Counted from the stretch's first letter, positions 41,566 through 52,260 are shown. The stretch: DNA of 64,000 nt from Chromohalobacter nigrandesensis (GCF_023061285.1 NZ_JAKGAM010000001.1:186001-250000); one strand, 5' to 3'. Program-made: numbers and translations. Notes: a model not told the origin generated them from the sequence alone.

Positions 41566-43814
41566 GCCGTCTTGCCTCCTCCACTGCGCAGCCGCTTGAC
41601 GTCGATGACGTTGGGCAGTTGCTGAATCCGCGAAAAGATGCGCTCCAGGGCCTCGAGGCCATCGACTTCCAGGGTGATCTTCATGCGCGCCAGGTTGTCA
41701 TGCTTGTCGGTGAGCGTATTGACCGACAGCACGTTGATGCGATCGCCGGTGAGTATGTGCGTGACATCACGCAGCAATCCCGAGCGGTCCCAGGCTTCGA
41801 TCTCGATATCCACCGGGTACTGAGCGCTGGCGTTGCCCCACTCGACATCGACGATGCGGCGCGGCTCCTCGGCACGCAGTTGCAGGATATTGGGGCAATC
41901 CTGACGGTGGATGGTCACGCCGCGCCCCTGGGTGATATAACCGACGATCTGATCGCCGGGTACCGGGTGGCAGCAATTGGCCATCGAGGTCTTGAGGTTG
42001 CCGACACCCAGCACGGTGATGTCGTCCACCGCCTCCCGCGACGAGCGCCGCGGCTTGGCCAGCAGGCGATCGAGCTGTTCCTGATCGTCGGTGTCACCGA
42101 AGAGTTGCTGCGCCTGGTGCAGCACTTGCCCGATGCGTAGATCGCCGCCGCCGATGGCGGCATACATATCGTCGACCGTCTGGTAATTGACGGCCTGCGC
42201 CAGGGCGTCGAAGTCCACGCCCTCGATGTCCAGGCGCCGAAACGCCTTCTCGAACAACGTGCGCCCTTCTTCGATATTCTGGCTGCGCGCCTGGTACTTG
42301 AACCATGCCTGGATCTTGGCCCGCGCCCGCGAGGTCCTGACGAAGCCCAGGTTAGGGTTGAGCCAGTCACGGCTCGGCCCGCCCTTGGTCGCGGTGAGGA
42401 TCTCGACCTGCTGCCCGGTTTCGAGCTGATAGGTCAACGGCACGATGCGGCCGTCGACCTTGGCGCCCCGGCAAAGATGGCCGATCTCGGTGTGCACGCG
42501 ATAGGCGAAGTCGATGGGTGTGGCGATCTTGGGCATGTCGATGACATGGCCATCCGGTGTAAAGACGTAGATACGGTCCGGCGCCACATCGCTGGTGAGT
42601 CCCTCGCTCAAGTCGCCCAACTCACCGACTTCTTCCTGCCATTCGAGCACCTGGCGCAACCAGGCGATCTTCTCCTCGTAGCTGCGGCTTTTCGAGTCGA
42701 CATCGTGGCCCTTGTAACGCCAGTGGGCACAGACGCCGAGTTCGGCCTCCTCGTGCATGGCGAAGGTGCGGATCTGGATTTCCAGCACCTTGTTTTCGGG
42801 GCCGATCACCGCCGTGTGCAGCGATTGGTAGCCATTGCGCTTGGGATTAGCGATGTAATCGTCGAATTCATGCGGCACGTGATGCCAGCTCGAATGTACG
42901 ATCCCCAGTGCGGTGTAGCAGTCAGCGACTTCCGGCACCAGAATGCGCACCGCACGCACGTCGTAGACCTGCGAGAAATCGATGTGCTTGCGCTGCATCT
43001 TGCGCCAGATCGAATAGATATGCTTGGCGCGGCCGTCGATATCGTATTGCTTGATGCCTTGCTGATCGAGCAATCCCTTGAGGGTTTCCACCACGTCATG
43101 GATGTAGCGGTCACGGTCGAGGCGCTTCTCGGCCAATTGTTTGGCGATGGCCTTGTAGTCGCTCTCCTGCAGATAGCGGAACGATAAGTCCTCGAGTTCC
43201 CACTTGAGCTGCCCGATACCCAGGCGGTGGGCCAACGGCGCGTAGATGTCGAAGACCTCACGCGCGACGCGCAGACGCTTGTCGCGCGGCGCGTCGCGCA
43301 CCATGCGCAGCGCACAGGTACGCTCGGCGATCTTGATCAGGGCGACGCGCACATCGTCGACCATCGCCACCAGCATCTTGCGCAGGTTTTCCTGCTGATT
43401 GTGCTGCGACAACCCCTGGCGCGGCGCTTGCAGTTGGCTGATCGCCGCCATGTGCAGCACGCCGTCGATCAGCGACGCGACTTCCGAGCCGAAGCGCTTC
43501 TCGATGGCTTCCTGCGTGATCAATCCCTCGCGCACCACGCGGTAGAGTACCGCTGCCTCGAGAATCGACTGATCGAGCTTGAGTTCACCGAGAATATCGG
43601 CCATTTCCAGGCCGGTGCGAAAGCTCGATCCCGGCTCGGCCCAGTTGTGGTGCGGTTTCTCGGCGTTATAGGCCAGATATCGAGCAAGTTCGCAGGCCTC
43701 ACGCATCTCCTCGACATCGCGCAATACGACATCGTCCTGGAGGCGCTTCAACCACAATGCGATATCGACCTCACCGGTCGGCGTCAGCGGCTGGTCTTCA
43801 CGGACCTTGACCAT
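41562..43814 (-). CDS. relA: RelA (p)ppGpp synthetase
   Basis: RelA makes pppGpp on ribosomes carrying uncharged tRNA. The 750-residue product has a degenerate HD domain (about 30-190) in which the hydrolase HD motif is replaced by YRVVREG, so it should be synthetase-only, the RelA rather than SpoT type. The synthetase domain (about 245-365) has VYDVRAVRILVPEVADCYTA and AELGVCAHWRYKG. A TGS domain (YVFTPDGHVIDMP), a helical/zinc-finger-like region and a C-terminal ACT domain follow. AAGGGAAG precedes the ATG at 43814. It overlaps rlmD by 17 bases. Confidence 0.95.
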   Translation of the reverse strand: MVKVREDQPLTPTGEVDIALWLKRLQDDVVLRDVEEMREACELARYLAYNAEKPHHNWAEPGSSFRTGLEMADILGELKLDQSILEAAVLYRVVREGLITQEAIEKRFGSEVASLIDGVLHMAAISQLQAPRQGLSQHNQQENLRKMLVAMVDDVRVALIKIAERTCALRMVRDAPRDKRLRVAREVFDIYAPLAHRLGIGQLKWELEDLSFRYLQESDYKAIAKQLAEKRLDRDRYIHDVVETLKGLLDQQGIKQYDIDGRAKHIYSIWRKMQRKHIDFSQVYDVRAVRILVPEVADCYTALGIVHSSWHHVPHEFDDYIANPKRNGYQSLHTAVIGPENKVLEIQIRTFAMHEEAELGVCAHWRYKGHDVDSKSRSYEEKIAWLRQVLEWQEEVGELGDLSEGLTSDVAPDRIYVFTPDGHVIDMPKIATPIDFAYRVHTEIGHLCRGAKVDGRIVPLTYQLETGQQVEILTATKGGPSRDWLNPNLGFVRTSRARAKIQAWFKYQARSQNIEEGRTLFEKAFRRLDIEGVDFDALAQAVNYQTVDDMYAAIGGGDLRIGQVLHQAQQLFGDTDDQEQLDRLLAKPRRSSREAVDDITVLGVGNLKTSMANCCHPVPGDQIVGYITQGRGVTIHRQDCPNILQLRAEEPRRIVDVEWGNASAQYPVDIEIEAWDRSGLLRDVTHILTGDRINVLSVNTLTDKHDNLARMKITLEVDGLEALERIFSRIQQLPNVIDVKRLRSGGGKTA

Positions 43815-45225
43815 GATCTTCCCTTTCTGCGGACATGGACCGACCACGCGATATCTCGCGGGTCAGCAACAGCATGGACTCCAAGTGCGCGGTGTGCGGA
43901 AACATATCCACCACCGCGGCACGTTCAATGCGATAGCCACCTTGCACAAGATGTGCCGTATCCCGCGCCAGCGCGGCAGGATCGCACGAGACATACAGCA
44001 CCTTTTCTACCGGATGCTCGGCAAGCGACCGGCACAGCGCTTCGGCACCGCCACGCGGTGGGTCGAGCATTACCCAATCGATACCATCGACATCGGGCAT
44101 CCGCGTAGCCAGATCGGCCTGATGTGCCTCGACATGGTGCAAACCGGCGCGGCGCGCGTTGTCGGCCAGGCGCTCGACCATCGCCGAGCTGCCTTCGATG
44201 CCGCTGATCGCGGCCACATGCGGCGATAACGCCAGGGTGAAATTGCCCACGCCGGCGAACAGGTCGAGCACGCGTTCGTGCCCCTGTGGTGCAAGCCAAC
44301 GTAGCGCCGTGCGCACCAGTCGAGCATTGACCTCGGCATTGATCTGCAGGAAATCGCCCGGCGCGCATCCCAGTTGCAAGGTGGTGTCATCCAGCGCCAG
44401 CGTGACGTGCAGCGTCTCGCCGAACGGCGCGTGCAACCAGCGCTGCGTAGGCGAGTCGCGCCCCACCTGCCAGACCAGGGTGATATCGCGTTCGGCGGCG
44501 AAACGTTGCCAGCGCGTTTCGTCACCGGGCACATCGCGCAATTGACGTATCACCACGCAGGCGCCTTCGGCGGTGGCGAGCAGTTCGATGTGGCCGACGC
44601 GTCGCGGCGCCTCTAGCGTGGCCAGGCATTCGCGTAGCGGGGCGATCAAGTCCGCCAGCATGGGCTCGAGCACCACACACGTGTCGATATCGATCAAATG
44701 CTCACTGCCCCGGGCACGAAAGCCGAGGTGCGGCGAGCCCTGGGCATCGCATTTGACCCCCAGACGCGCGCGACGCCGATAGCCCAAGCCCTCGCCGGCC
44801 AAGCGCTGCACCTCGGGGAGGCCGAGCCCCTGACGCGCGAACAGTTCCTCGAGCGTACGCTGCTTGTGGGTGCGCTGATCCTCGAGCGCCAGGTGCTGCA
44901 AATCACAACCGCCGCAACGCCCATAGTACGCACAAGGCGGTGTCACCCGCTGTGGAGAGGGTTCGAGACACTCGACGACATGTGCCTCGTCGAAGCGCTT
45001 GCGCTGACGATGCACGGCGATGCGCACGCGCTCGCCGGGGAGCGCCTGATCGACGAACACCGTCTTGCCCTGCGGGTCGCGAGCCACGCCACGACCATCA
45101 TGCGCCAGCCGCTCGATGGTCAACGTATCTGCCGCCTCGTCACCGCGCGGCGCGTTCGCCCCGCTTTCCCGACGCACACGATTTGTGGCGGCACGCGGTG
45201 GGCGCCGCTTGCCCAGCATCGCCAT
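43798..45225 (-). CDS. rlmD: 23S rRNA (uracil-1939-C5) methyltransferase RlmD
   Basis: RlmD (RumA) methylates U1939 of 23S rRNA. The 475-residue protein has an N-terminal TRAM domain (LTIERLAHDGRGVARDPQGK), the iron-sulfur cysteines in CAYYGRCGGC with a later partner cysteine (DIDTCVVL), and the SAM-binding VLDLFAGVGNFTLALS. The MLDPPRGGAE motif and the catalytic cysteine in VSCDPAALARD complete it. GGAG precedes the ATG at 45225, one base after the cysM stop. The upstream extension of the frame lies within cysM and is not used. Confidence 0.95.
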   Translation of the reverse strand: MAMLGKRRPPRAATNRVRRESGANAPRGDEAADTLTIERLAHDGRGVARDPQGKTVFVDQALPGERVRIAVHRQRKRFDEAHVVECLEPSPQRVTPPCAYYGRCGGCDLQHLALEDQRTHKQRTLEELFARQGLGLPEVQRLAGEGLGYRRRARLGVKCDAQGSPHLGFRARGSEHLIDIDTCVVLEPMLADLIAPLRECLATLEAPRRVGHIELLATAEGACVVIRQLRDVPGDETRWQRFAAERDITLVWQVGRDSPTQRWLHAPFGETLHVTLALDDTTLQLGCAPGDFLQINAEVNARLVRTALRWLAPQGHERVLDLFAGVGNFTLALSPHVAAISGIEGSSAMVERLADNARRAGLHHVEAHQADLATRMPDVDGIDWVMLDPPRGGAEALCRSLAEHPVEKVLYVSCDPAALARDTAHLVQGGYRIERAAVVDMFPHTAHLESMLLLTREISRGRSMSAEREDHGQGP

Positions 45226-45226
45226 C

Positions 45227-46123
45227 TCAGCGCTCCGGGGCGAACAGGCCGGTGGACAGGTAACGGTCACCTCGGTCGCAAACGATGAACACGATCACCG
45301 CGTTTTCCACTTGCTCGGCGATACGCAGCGCACCGGCGAGCGCGCCACCGGAAGAGACGCCTGCCAGGATGCCTTCCTCGCGGGCAAGAAGACGCATATG
45401 TTCCTCGGCTTCCTGCTGACCGATATCCAGGGTGACATCGACTCGAGAGGCATCGAAAATGCTCGGCAGATACTCCTGCGGCCAGCGGCGAATACCGGCG
45501 ATGCTGGCACCGTCGGCGGGCTGCAGGCCGACGATCTGAATGTCGTCGCGGCGTTCCTTGAGATACTGCGAAACGCCCATGATGGTGCCGGTGGTGCCCA
45601 TCGAGCTGACGAAATGGGTGATTTGCCCGTCGGTCTGCTCCCAGAGCTCCGGCCCGGTGGTGCGATAGTGCGACAAGGGGTTGTCGGTATTGGCGAACTG
45701 GTTGAGCGGCTTACCCTCGCCCCGCGCGATCATCTCATCGGCCAGGTCGCGGGCGCCTTCCATGCCCGCCTCCTTGCTGACCTCGATCAACTGCGCGCCA
45801 TAGGCGGCCATCGCCTGCTTGCGCTCGCTGGAAGCGCTCTCGGGCATGATCAAGGTCATGCAATATCCCTTGATCGCCGCCGCCATGGCCAACGCGATGC
45901 CGGTATTGCCCGAGGTCGCCTCGATCAGGGTATCGCCGGGGACGATCTCGCCACGCGCCTCGGCTTCTCCGAGCATCGATAGTGCCGGACGGTCCTTGAC
46001 CGAGCCCGCCGGGTTGTTGCCCTCCAGCTTGGCCAGTAGCGTGTTGTTACGACCTGCGTTCAGCCGGGTCAAACGGACCAACGGCGTGTGGCCGACCACA
46101 TCCGCAAGAGTGGGAAATTGCAT
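45227..46123 (-). CDS. cysM: Cysteine synthase B
   Basis: CysM joins O-acetylserine with sulfide or thiosulfate. The 298-residue PLP enzyme carries the lysine loop EGNNPAGSVKDRPALSM (K43), the substrate loop IEATSGNTGIALAMAAAIKG, and the glycine-rich SSMGTTGTIMGVSQYL. CysM-type features (shorter length, RDDIQIVGLQP) favour CysM over CysK. It begins the cysM-rlmD-relA-mazG series and diverges from barA, an order also found in Pseudomonas. Confidence 0.94.
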   Translation of the reverse strand: MQFPTLADVVGHTPLVRLTRLNAGRNNTLLAKLEGNNPAGSVKDRPALSMLGEAEARGEIVPGDTLIEATSGNTGIALAMAAAIKGYCMTLIMPESASSERKQAMAAYGAQLIEVSKEAGMEGARDLADEMIARGEGKPLNQFANTDNPLSHYRTTGPELWEQTDGQITHFVSSMGTTGTIMGVSQYLKERRDDIQIVGLQPADGASIAGIRRWPQEYLPSIFDASRVDVTLDIGQQEAEEHMRLLAREEGILAGVSSGGALAGALRIAEQVENAVIVFIVCDRGDRYLSTGLFAPER

Positions 46124-46306
46124 GGATTCATCCTTTGCTGACTGCGACCCCCATCGATACGCCTGGCGTGAGCGATGCGCGTCGCTTTGGAACGCATTCG
46201 TCGGTTATTCGCTGCGTCCAATTATATCCGGGACGGCCCGTCGGCGACAGGCGAACCCCCTGAGTGTGGCATACTGGCGATGGGGAACACGAAGGGAGCG
46301 GTCGGA

Positions 46307-49063
46307 ATGTCATTAAGGCTGCGCTTGCTGCTTTTATTGCTGGGTTTGCCACTGGGTGTGGGACTCGCCTATGGGGCGTATGACGTCTATGCCGGGCGCC
46401 AGGAGGCGCGTCAGGCACTCGTCACCCGCATCGCCGATGTCACCGCCACCTTGGCACCGGCCTTCACGCTGGCGCTCGATGAAGGACGTGACGAGCATCT
46501 TCGCCAGTTGGCCCAACGCCTGCTGGATATCGATGAAATCGACGCCGTCAGCGTTCGCGATGGCGACGGCGAGGCCGTGCTCAGCCTCGGCGAAACGCAG
46601 CAGCCTCCCGCCCAACCGATGCCGACCCAGGGCACATTGCAGGAGCACGCACAACGCTGGCGCTGGCTGCACCCCTTGGGTACGGTCAATACGGACCAGG
46701 AGGCGGCGGACGATACCACGGCCTACTGGCTCGATGTCGATCTGGGCACCACGGCGCTGACGCTGGCCTTTTATCGCCAATTGGCCGGCCACGGCATGGC
46801 CGGATTGGTGCTGGGCCTGCTGCTGTTCTTGCTCGCTTACCCTCTGAGCCGCCGTCTGACCAGGCCGTTGCAACATCAGATCGACCTGCTCGAACGCCTC
46901 AACGACGGCGATTACAGCGCCCGCCTGGCGCCTCGCGGCGCGCGCGAACTGGCCACGCTAGGGCACCAGCTCAACGCTCTGGGCGATCACATGATGCGCC
47001 TGCGTGAGGACACCCAGGCGCAGATCGATCAGACGACCTTCGATCTGCGCGAGTCGATGGAAACCATCGAGGTCAAGAACATCGAACTCGACATGGCGCA
47101 CCGCCGCGCGCTGGAAGCCAATCGCATCAAGTCCCAGTTTCTGGCCAATATCAGCCATGAAATCCGCACGCCCCTCAACGGCATCATCGGTTTCTGCCAA
47201 CTGCTCGGGCGCAGCGCCCTGGACAGTCGCCAGCGCGAATGGCTCGAACAGGTACAAACCGCCTCGGACAACTTGCTTTCGCTGATCAGCGATGTGCTGG
47301 ACTTTTCCAAGATCGAGGCCGGCAAGCTCGAACTGGAAACCGTGCCGGTGGACATGGTGGCGCTGGTCGACGAGGTGCTCGGCTTGCAGGCGCCCAACGC
47401 CCAGCGCAAGAGCCTGCATCTTTTGGGGCTGGTCTACGACGATGTGCCCGACCAACTGCTCGGCGATCCACTGCGCATCAAGCAGGTGCTCACCAATCTG
47501 GTCAATAACGCCGTCAAATTCACCGAGCGCGGCGAGGTCGTGGTTCGCGTCATGCTCGATGATCTCAGCACCACCAGCACCAAGCTGCGCATCAGCGTCC
47601 GCGATACCGGCATCGGCCTCGATCTGGCGAGTCGTGAGCGACTTTTCCAGGCTTTCAGCCAGGGCGATGCCAGCCGCTCACGCCAATACGGCGGCACCGG
47701 GCTGGGACTGATGATCAGTAAGCGTCTGGTGGAGCAGATGGGCGGTGAGATCGACGTCGAAAGCGAAAGCGGTGAAGGCACGACCTTCACGTTCTCGCTG
47801 ACGCTCATCGCCACGCAACAACGCGAGCGGCTTCCCGAATTGAACCTGGGCGGTTATCGCGTCGGTTTGTTCGAAGCCCACTCCACCAGCCGTCGAACCT
47901 TCACGCACCTCCTCGAGCGCTGGGATGCCCGCGTCGTGTCGCTGCCCTCACGGGATGCCTGCACGACCCCGCCGCCGGAGATCGATCTATTGCTGCTGGG
48001 GCTGACTCAGGACGACCTGCGTCCCCGCGAGATTGCGGCCTGGCGCGAGGTGCTGGATCAGTGCGCTTGCCCTGGGCTGCTGTTGGTCAATGCCGACCCT
48101 TTCGAGCTCCCCGATCTGGCGCTTCCCCATGGCGGCGAAATCACCACCAAACCCATTTCGCGACGCGGGCTGGGTAACGCCATCAATGCCTTGTTGACGG
48201 GGGAACGCGAGTCGTCGCACACGATGCCGGAAGCATCATCGCTCGCGCCTTCCGGCAAGGTGCTGGTCGTCGATGACACGCCCTCCAACCGCTTGCTGGT
48301 CAAAGAACTACTACAAGACCGCGGTTTGACGCCGCTACTCGCGGGAAGCGGCGAGGAAGCGCTGGCAATGGCGCATGGCGAGTCCATTTCCCTGGTATTG
48401 ATGGATATCCAGATGCCCGGCATGAATGGCGTGGAGGCCATGAAAGCGCTCCGCGCGCTTGGCGACGACTGGCAGTGGCGGCCCATCGTGGCGCTGACCG
48501 CCCACGCTCTCGAAGAGGAACGCCAGCAGTTGCTGCGCGACGGCATGAGCGACTGCTTGATAAAACCGATCCGCGAAGCGGCGCTGGATACCCTGCTCAA
48601 GCACCACCTGGGCGATACCGTCGATTCCACGTCCGACCCTCGCCCCACGGCGCTTCCCGCGCCACCGCCCGACGAGGCACCGACGCAAGAAGCTCAGAAC
48701 GATACCGCTGGGGATGAATTACCCGTGGTCGATATGCAGCTTGGCATGCGCATGGCCGGAGGGCGCGAAGCACTGGCACACGATATGCTCAGCCTGCTGT
48801 TCGAGCACCTGGATGAATCCGAGCAGGCGATTCACGCCGCTTGGGTCGCCCAGGATGCCGAGGCTTTCCATGAGCAGGTCCATCGTCTCAATGGCGCCTG
48901 TCGCTACTGCGGCGTGCCGCAACTGGCCTTGTTGGCGGAAACGCTGGAAACTCGCTTCAAGGCCCAGGGACTCGAGGCCTGCCAGGGACTCTATGCGGCA
49001 CTTCAGACCGCGATCGCGCGGCTACGTGAGTGGCAGGCCCAGCACTGGCAGACCGTGGACTGA
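46307..49063 (+). CDS. barA: BarA/GacS hybrid sensor histidine kinase
   Basis: BarA (GacS) phosphorylates UvrY/GacA, which turns on CsrB/RsmZ-type small RNAs. The 918-residue protein has membrane segments at about 6-24 and 162-180, a periplasmic sensor between, a HAMP domain (about 180-235), and a HisKA domain with NISHEIRTPLNG (H284). An HATPase (DTGIGLD, GGTGLGL), a degenerate receiver-like stretch (about 510-630), a true receiver (DD656-657, D700, K753) and a C-terminal HPt domain (H859 in VHRLNGACRYCG) complete the tripartite phosphorelay. AAGGGAG precedes the ATG at 46307; an in-frame ATG at 46280 is possible. The CsrB-like RNA at 30.7 kb is a likely downstream target. Confidence 0.93.
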   Translation: MSLRLRLLLLLLGLPLGVGLAYGAYDVYAGRQEARQALVTRIADVTATLAPAFTLALDEGRDEHLRQLAQRLLDIDEIDAVSVRDGDGEAVLSLGETQQPPAQPMPTQGTLQEHAQRWRWLHPLGTVNTDQEAADDTTAYWLDVDLGTTALTLAFYRQLAGHGMAGLVLGLLLFLLAYPLSRRLTRPLQHQIDLLERLNDGDYSARLAPRGARELATLGHQLNALGDHMMRLREDTQAQIDQTTFDLRESMETIEVKNIELDMAHRRALEANRIKSQFLANISHEIRTPLNGIIGFCQLLGRSALDSRQREWLEQVQTASDNLLSLISDVLDFSKIEAGKLELETVPVDMVALVDEVLGLQAPNAQRKSLHLLGLVYDDVPDQLLGDPLRIKQVLTNLVNNAVKFTERGEVVVRVMLDDLSTTSTKLRISVRDTGIGLDLASRERLFQAFSQGDASRSRQYGGTGLGLMISKRLVEQMGGEIDVESESGEGTTFTFSLTLIATQQRERLPELNLGGYRVGLFEAHSTSRRTFTHLLERWDARVVSLPSRDACTTPPPEIDLLLLGLTQDDLRPREIAAWREVLDQCACPGLLLVNADPFELPDLALPHGGEITTKPISRRGLGNAINALLTGERESSHTMPEASSLAPSGKVLVVDDTPSNRLLVKELLQDRGLTPLLAGSGEEALAMAHGESISLVLMDIQMPGMNGVEAMKALRALGDDWQWRPIVALTAHALEEERQQLLRDGMSDCLIKPIREAALDTLLKHHLGDTVDSTSDPRPTALPAPPPDEAPTQEAQNDTAGDELPVVDMQLGMRMAGGREALAHDMLSLLFEHLDESEQAIHAAWVAQDAEAFHEQVHRLNGACRYCGVPQLALLAETLETRFKAQGLEACQGLYAALQTAIARLREWQAQHWQTVD

Positions 49064-49074
49064 CGCGTGCAGGC

Positions 49075-49884
49075 TCAATCGCCGCAGCACTCGCCGTTAT
49101 CGTCATGCCCGTGGTCGTGCTCGTGGGCATCGAGCTGCGCCATGACCCCGGCTTCCTGACCGGCGATGGCGAGGCGCTTCATGTCCGCCACGGCCTCTTT
49201 GAGGCCGACGAACAGCGCCCGCGCGATAATGGCATGTCCGATATTCAGTTCATGAATGCCGGGAATCGCGGCAATCGCCTCGACGTTGTGGTAATGCAGA
49301 CCATGACCGGCATTGACCGTCAGCCCCAGCTCGAACGCCATTTCGGCCGCCGCCACCAGGCGCTGGTACTCGATACGCTGTGCTTCGCCACTGGCCTCGG
49401 CGTACGCCCCAGTATGCAGTTCGACGGTCGGCGCGCCCAGCTCGAACGCGGTCTGGATCTGGGCGGGCTCGGGGTCGATGAACAACGACACCTCACAGCC
49501 CGCCGCCGCCAGGCGCCGGCAAGCCTCGTCGACGCGCTCGCGTGCGCCGGCGACATCGAGTCCGCCTTCGGTGGTCAACTCCTCGCGCTGCTCGGGCACC
49601 AGGCAGACGTTGGCGGGATGCAACGCCTCGGCGAAGGCGATCATTTCCTCGGTCACGGCCATTTCCAGGTTCATGCGCGTAGCCAGCGTCTCGGCGAGGA
49701 CACGCACGTCACGCTCCTGAATATGGCGGCGATCTTCGCGCAGATGCAGGGTAATGCCGTCGGCGCCGGCCTCTTCGGCCAGCATCGCCGCCTGCACGGG
49801 ATCGGGATAGCGTGTCCCGCGCGCCTGACGCAGCGTGGCGATATGATCGATGTTGACGCCCAACAGGATACGTGGCGGATGCAT
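49075..49884 (-). CDS. pdxJ: Pyridoxine 5'-phosphate synthase
   Basis: PdxJ closes the ring of vitamin B6 from aminoacetone phosphate and deoxyxylulose phosphate. The 269-residue TIM-barrel protein opens with [20 protein letters not shown] and keeps [27 protein letters not shown] and [15 protein letters not shown], including the active-site histidines and glutamate. The C-terminal tail is His/Glu/Asp-rich ([18 protein letters not shown]), unusual for the family and possibly metal-binding. It follows recO in the lepA-to-pdxJ block and converges on barA with only 11 bases between the two stops. acpS, often next, is absent. Confidence 0.95.
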   Translation of the reverse strand: MHPPRILLGVNIDHIATLRQARGTRYPDPVQAAMLAEEAGADGITLHLREDRRHIQERDVRVLAETLATRMNLEMAVTEEMIAFAEALHPANVCLVPEQREELTTEGGLDVAGARERVDEACRRLAAAGCEVSLFIDPEPAQIQTAFELGAPTVELHTGAYAEASGEAQRIEYQRLVAAAEMAFELGLTVNAGHGLHYHNVEAIAAIPGIHELNIGHAIIARALFVGLKEAVADMKRLAIAGQEAGVMAQLDAHEHDHGHDDNGECCGD

Positions 49885-49936
49885 GGCGGTGTCCTTTCAA
49901 TAAGAGGATGAAGTCAGTAAGAGTATGGAATAATCG

Positions 49937-50653
49937 TCAGGAGGTGCGTCGACGCTCGGCCAGTCGCCGCATCAACTCTCGTGAGCGCAGCGGGCGCTCA
50001 CCCAATAAAGGCGCCAATGCCGCACGCGTGACGTGCTTGGCAACGCCTGCCAGGCCCGGCGCCTCCCAGTCGCCCCGCGCCAGCCATTTGAGGCTGCGCC
50101 CGTCGATGCCGCCCTCGCCGGGGGCGACGGCGCGAAAACAGAGGCGTTCGGGGTGATATCGATAATGCGTGAAGGCGTCCAACGGGGCATCATGCTCATC
50201 GACGAAGCGCGGCGCCATGTCGAGGCTTTCCAGCAGGGTGATTTCCAGGCGCCTCAACACCCCTGCTCGCCTGGCCGGCTCTGGCAAGGCCTCGAGCGTC
50301 AGCGCGTACAGCGAGAACACCTCGTTCGCCGGATATTCCAGCGGCAATGCCCGCGCCAAGAGCTCGTTGGCATAGACGCCACACAGCAACCCTTCTCCGG
50401 CCAGCAAAGCCGTACTGCCCTGGCTTTCGAGCAGTCGCAGACGCTTGAGCTCGCCGTTGCCGCTCCAGGTGACGTGCAGGGGGGAAAACGGTTGCAGAAT
50501 GCTGCGCGCCTTGCTTCCACCGCGTTGCACGCCTTGGGCAACGGCACGCACGCGCCCCTGAGTGAGCGTCAGCAACTCGACGATGGCACTGGTCTCACGA
50601 TAAGGGCGCTTGTGCAGTAAAAAGGCCGGTTCAGGCGTCATCGCAGCATCCAT
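49937..50653 (-). CDS. recO: RecO DNA repair protein
   Basis: RecO helps load RecA on SSB-coated DNA in the RecFOR pathway. The 238-residue product has the N-terminal OB-fold start (PAFLLHKRPYRETSAIVELL; GRVRAVAQGVQRGGSKARS) and a helical C-terminal domain. The zinc-finger cysteines of some RecO proteins are not evident. Either ATG (50653 or 50641) could be used; neither has a clear ribosome site. It follows era by 18 bases. Confidence 0.92.
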   Translation of the reverse strand: MDAAMTPEPAFLLHKRPYRETSAIVELLTLTQGRVRAVAQGVQRGGSKARSILQPFSPLHVTWSGNGELKRLRLLESQGSTALLAGEGLLCGVYANELLARALPLEYPANEVFSLYALTLEALPEPARRAGVLRRLEITLLESLDMAPRFVDEHDAPLDAFTHYRYHPERLCFRAVAPGEGGIDGRSLKWLARGDWEAPGLAGVAKHVTRAALAPLLGERPLRSRELMRRLAERRRTS

Positions 50654-50671
50654 GCGCCATGGCAGGCGCCA

Positions 50672-51571
50672 TCAGTCGAGGTCGTAACCCAGGCTCTTCA
50701 GGGCGCGATCGTCGTCGGACCAGCCCCGCTTGACCTTCACCCAAAGATTGAGCATGACCTTGGCATCGAAGGCACGCTCCATCTCCAGACGGGCTTCACG
50801 GCCGATGTTCTTGATACGTTCGCCCTGGTCGCCGATCAGAATCTTCTTCTGTCCCGCACGCTCGACCAGAATCAAGGCACTGATGTGCAGCGTCTTGCCA
50901 TCGTCCTTGAATTCCTCGATCTCGACAGTCATCTGATACGGCAGTTCGTCACCCAACTGACGCATGACCTTCTCGCGCACCAGCTCGGCGGCCAGGAAAC
51001 GCTGACTCTTGTCGGTGATCTGCTCTTCCGAGAAGTAATGCACGCTTTCCGGCAAGCGCTGGGCGACTTCGGCTTCAAGCTCAGGCACATTGGTGCCGTT
51101 CTTGGCCGAGAGCGGCACGATGGCCGCGAACTCGCGCTTCTTGCTCACGCCATCCAGCCACGGCAGCAGGCTGCTCTTGTCCTCGAGCCAGTCGACCTTG
51201 TTGACGGCCAGAATCACCGGCGCCGGCACGTTGCTGAGCTTCTCGAGTACTACATCGTCTTCCTCGGTCCACTTGGTACGGTCGACGATGAAGATCACGC
51301 AGTCGATATCGCGCAAAGCGTGCGTGGCCGCCTGATTCATGAAGCGGTTGATCGCCTTGTTGCGATCGCGCGTCTGAATGTGCATGCCCGGTGTATCGAC
51401 ATAGATGAACTGGGTGTCTGCCTCGGTCTTGATGCCCATCACCTGATGGCGCGTCGTTTGCGGACGCCGTGAGGTGATGGATATCTTCTGCCCGAGAATC
51501 CGATTCATCAGCGTCGACTTGCCGACATTGGGGCGGCCAACGATGGCCACGAAACCACAGTGTTGCGTCAT
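50672..51571 (-). CDS. era: GTPase Era
   Basis: Era is a GTPase that binds 16S rRNA and assists 30S assembly. The 299-residue protein has G1 [10 protein letters not shown]3 DTPG ([10 protein letters not shown]), G4 NKVD, G5 SAKNG, and a C-terminal KH domain ([20 protein letters not shown]). Its start at 51571 overlaps the rnc stop by four bases; the longer open frame lies within rnc. Confidence 0.96.
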   Translation of the reverse strand: MTQHCGFVAIVGRPNVGKSTLMNRILGQKISITSRRPQTTRHQVMGIKTEADTQFIYVDTPGMHIQTRDRNKAINRFMNQAATHALRDIDCVIFIVDRTKWTEEDDVVLEKLSNVPAPVILAVNKVDWLEDKSSLLPWLDGVSKKREFAAIVPLSAKNGTNVPELEAEVAQRLPESVHYFSEEQITDKSQRFLAAELVREKVMRQLGDELPYQMTVEIEEFKDDGKTLHISALILVERAGQKKILIGDQGERIKNIGREARLEMERAFDAKVMLNLWVKVKRGWSDDDRALKSLGYDLD

Positions 51572-52260
51572 GCGTACCTGCTCTGGGAAGGTTCGAGTAT
51601 TTCCAGCGCCTTTTCGGCGGCTTGCTGTTCGGCGTGGCGGCGGCTGGAGCCGACGCCCAGCGTATGATCCTCGAGCATCGCGACATGACACTCGATGGTA
51701 AAGACCTGCGCGTGTGCTTCGCCTTCGACCGAGACGACGTCATAGCGCGGCAACGCCGACTGCCGCGACTGCAGAAACTCCTGCAAGCGTGTCTTGGGGT
51801 CTTTCTGATTGTCCTGTAAGTCGATCCCTTCCAGACGCGTCGCGTACCACGACAGCACCCGCGCCTTGGCGACTTCCATGCCCGCATCGAGATAGATGGC
51901 GCCGATCAGCGCTTCCACGCCATCGGCGAGGATCGAATCGCGCCGATAACCGCCGCTTTTCATCTCGCCGGAGCCGAGTCGCAGACATTCGCCCAACTCG
52001 AACTCGCGCGCCAGTTCGGCCAGGGTCTGCCCTTTCACCAAGCGCGCGCGCAAACGCGACAACTGGCCTTCTCGGGCCTGAGGAAAGCGCTGGAACAGCG
52101 CTTCGCCGATCACGAAGTTGACGATGGAGTCACCCAAAAATTCCAGGCGCTCATTATTCTGGCCCCCATAGCTACGATGGGTCACCGCCAATTCAAGCCG
52201 CGCGGCATCACGAAACTGGTAACCGATTCGTTTACTGAGGGCGTGCAAAGGGCTACTCAC
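51568..52260 (-). CDS. rnc: Ribonuclease III
   Basis: RNase III cuts double-stranded RNA in rRNA and mRNA processing. The protein has the signature [20 protein letters not shown], the second metal site ([15 protein letters not shown]) and a C-terminal dsRBD ([37 protein letters not shown]). I chose the GTG at 52260, which gives 230 residues, close to E. coli Rnc, with AAGG upstream. An ATG at 52305 would add 15 poorly conserved residues. Confidence 0.94.
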   Translation of the reverse strand: MSSPLHALSKRIGYQFRDAARLELAVTHRSYGGQNNERLEFLGDSIVNFVIGEALFQRFPQAREGQLSRLRARLVKGQTLAELAREFELGECLRLGSGEMKSGGYRRDSILADGVEALIGAIYLDAGMEVAKARVLSWYATRLEGIDLQDNQKDPKTRLQEFLQSRQSALPRYDVVSVEGEAHAQVFTIECHVAMLEDHTLGVGSSRRHAEQQAAEKALEILEPSQSRYA

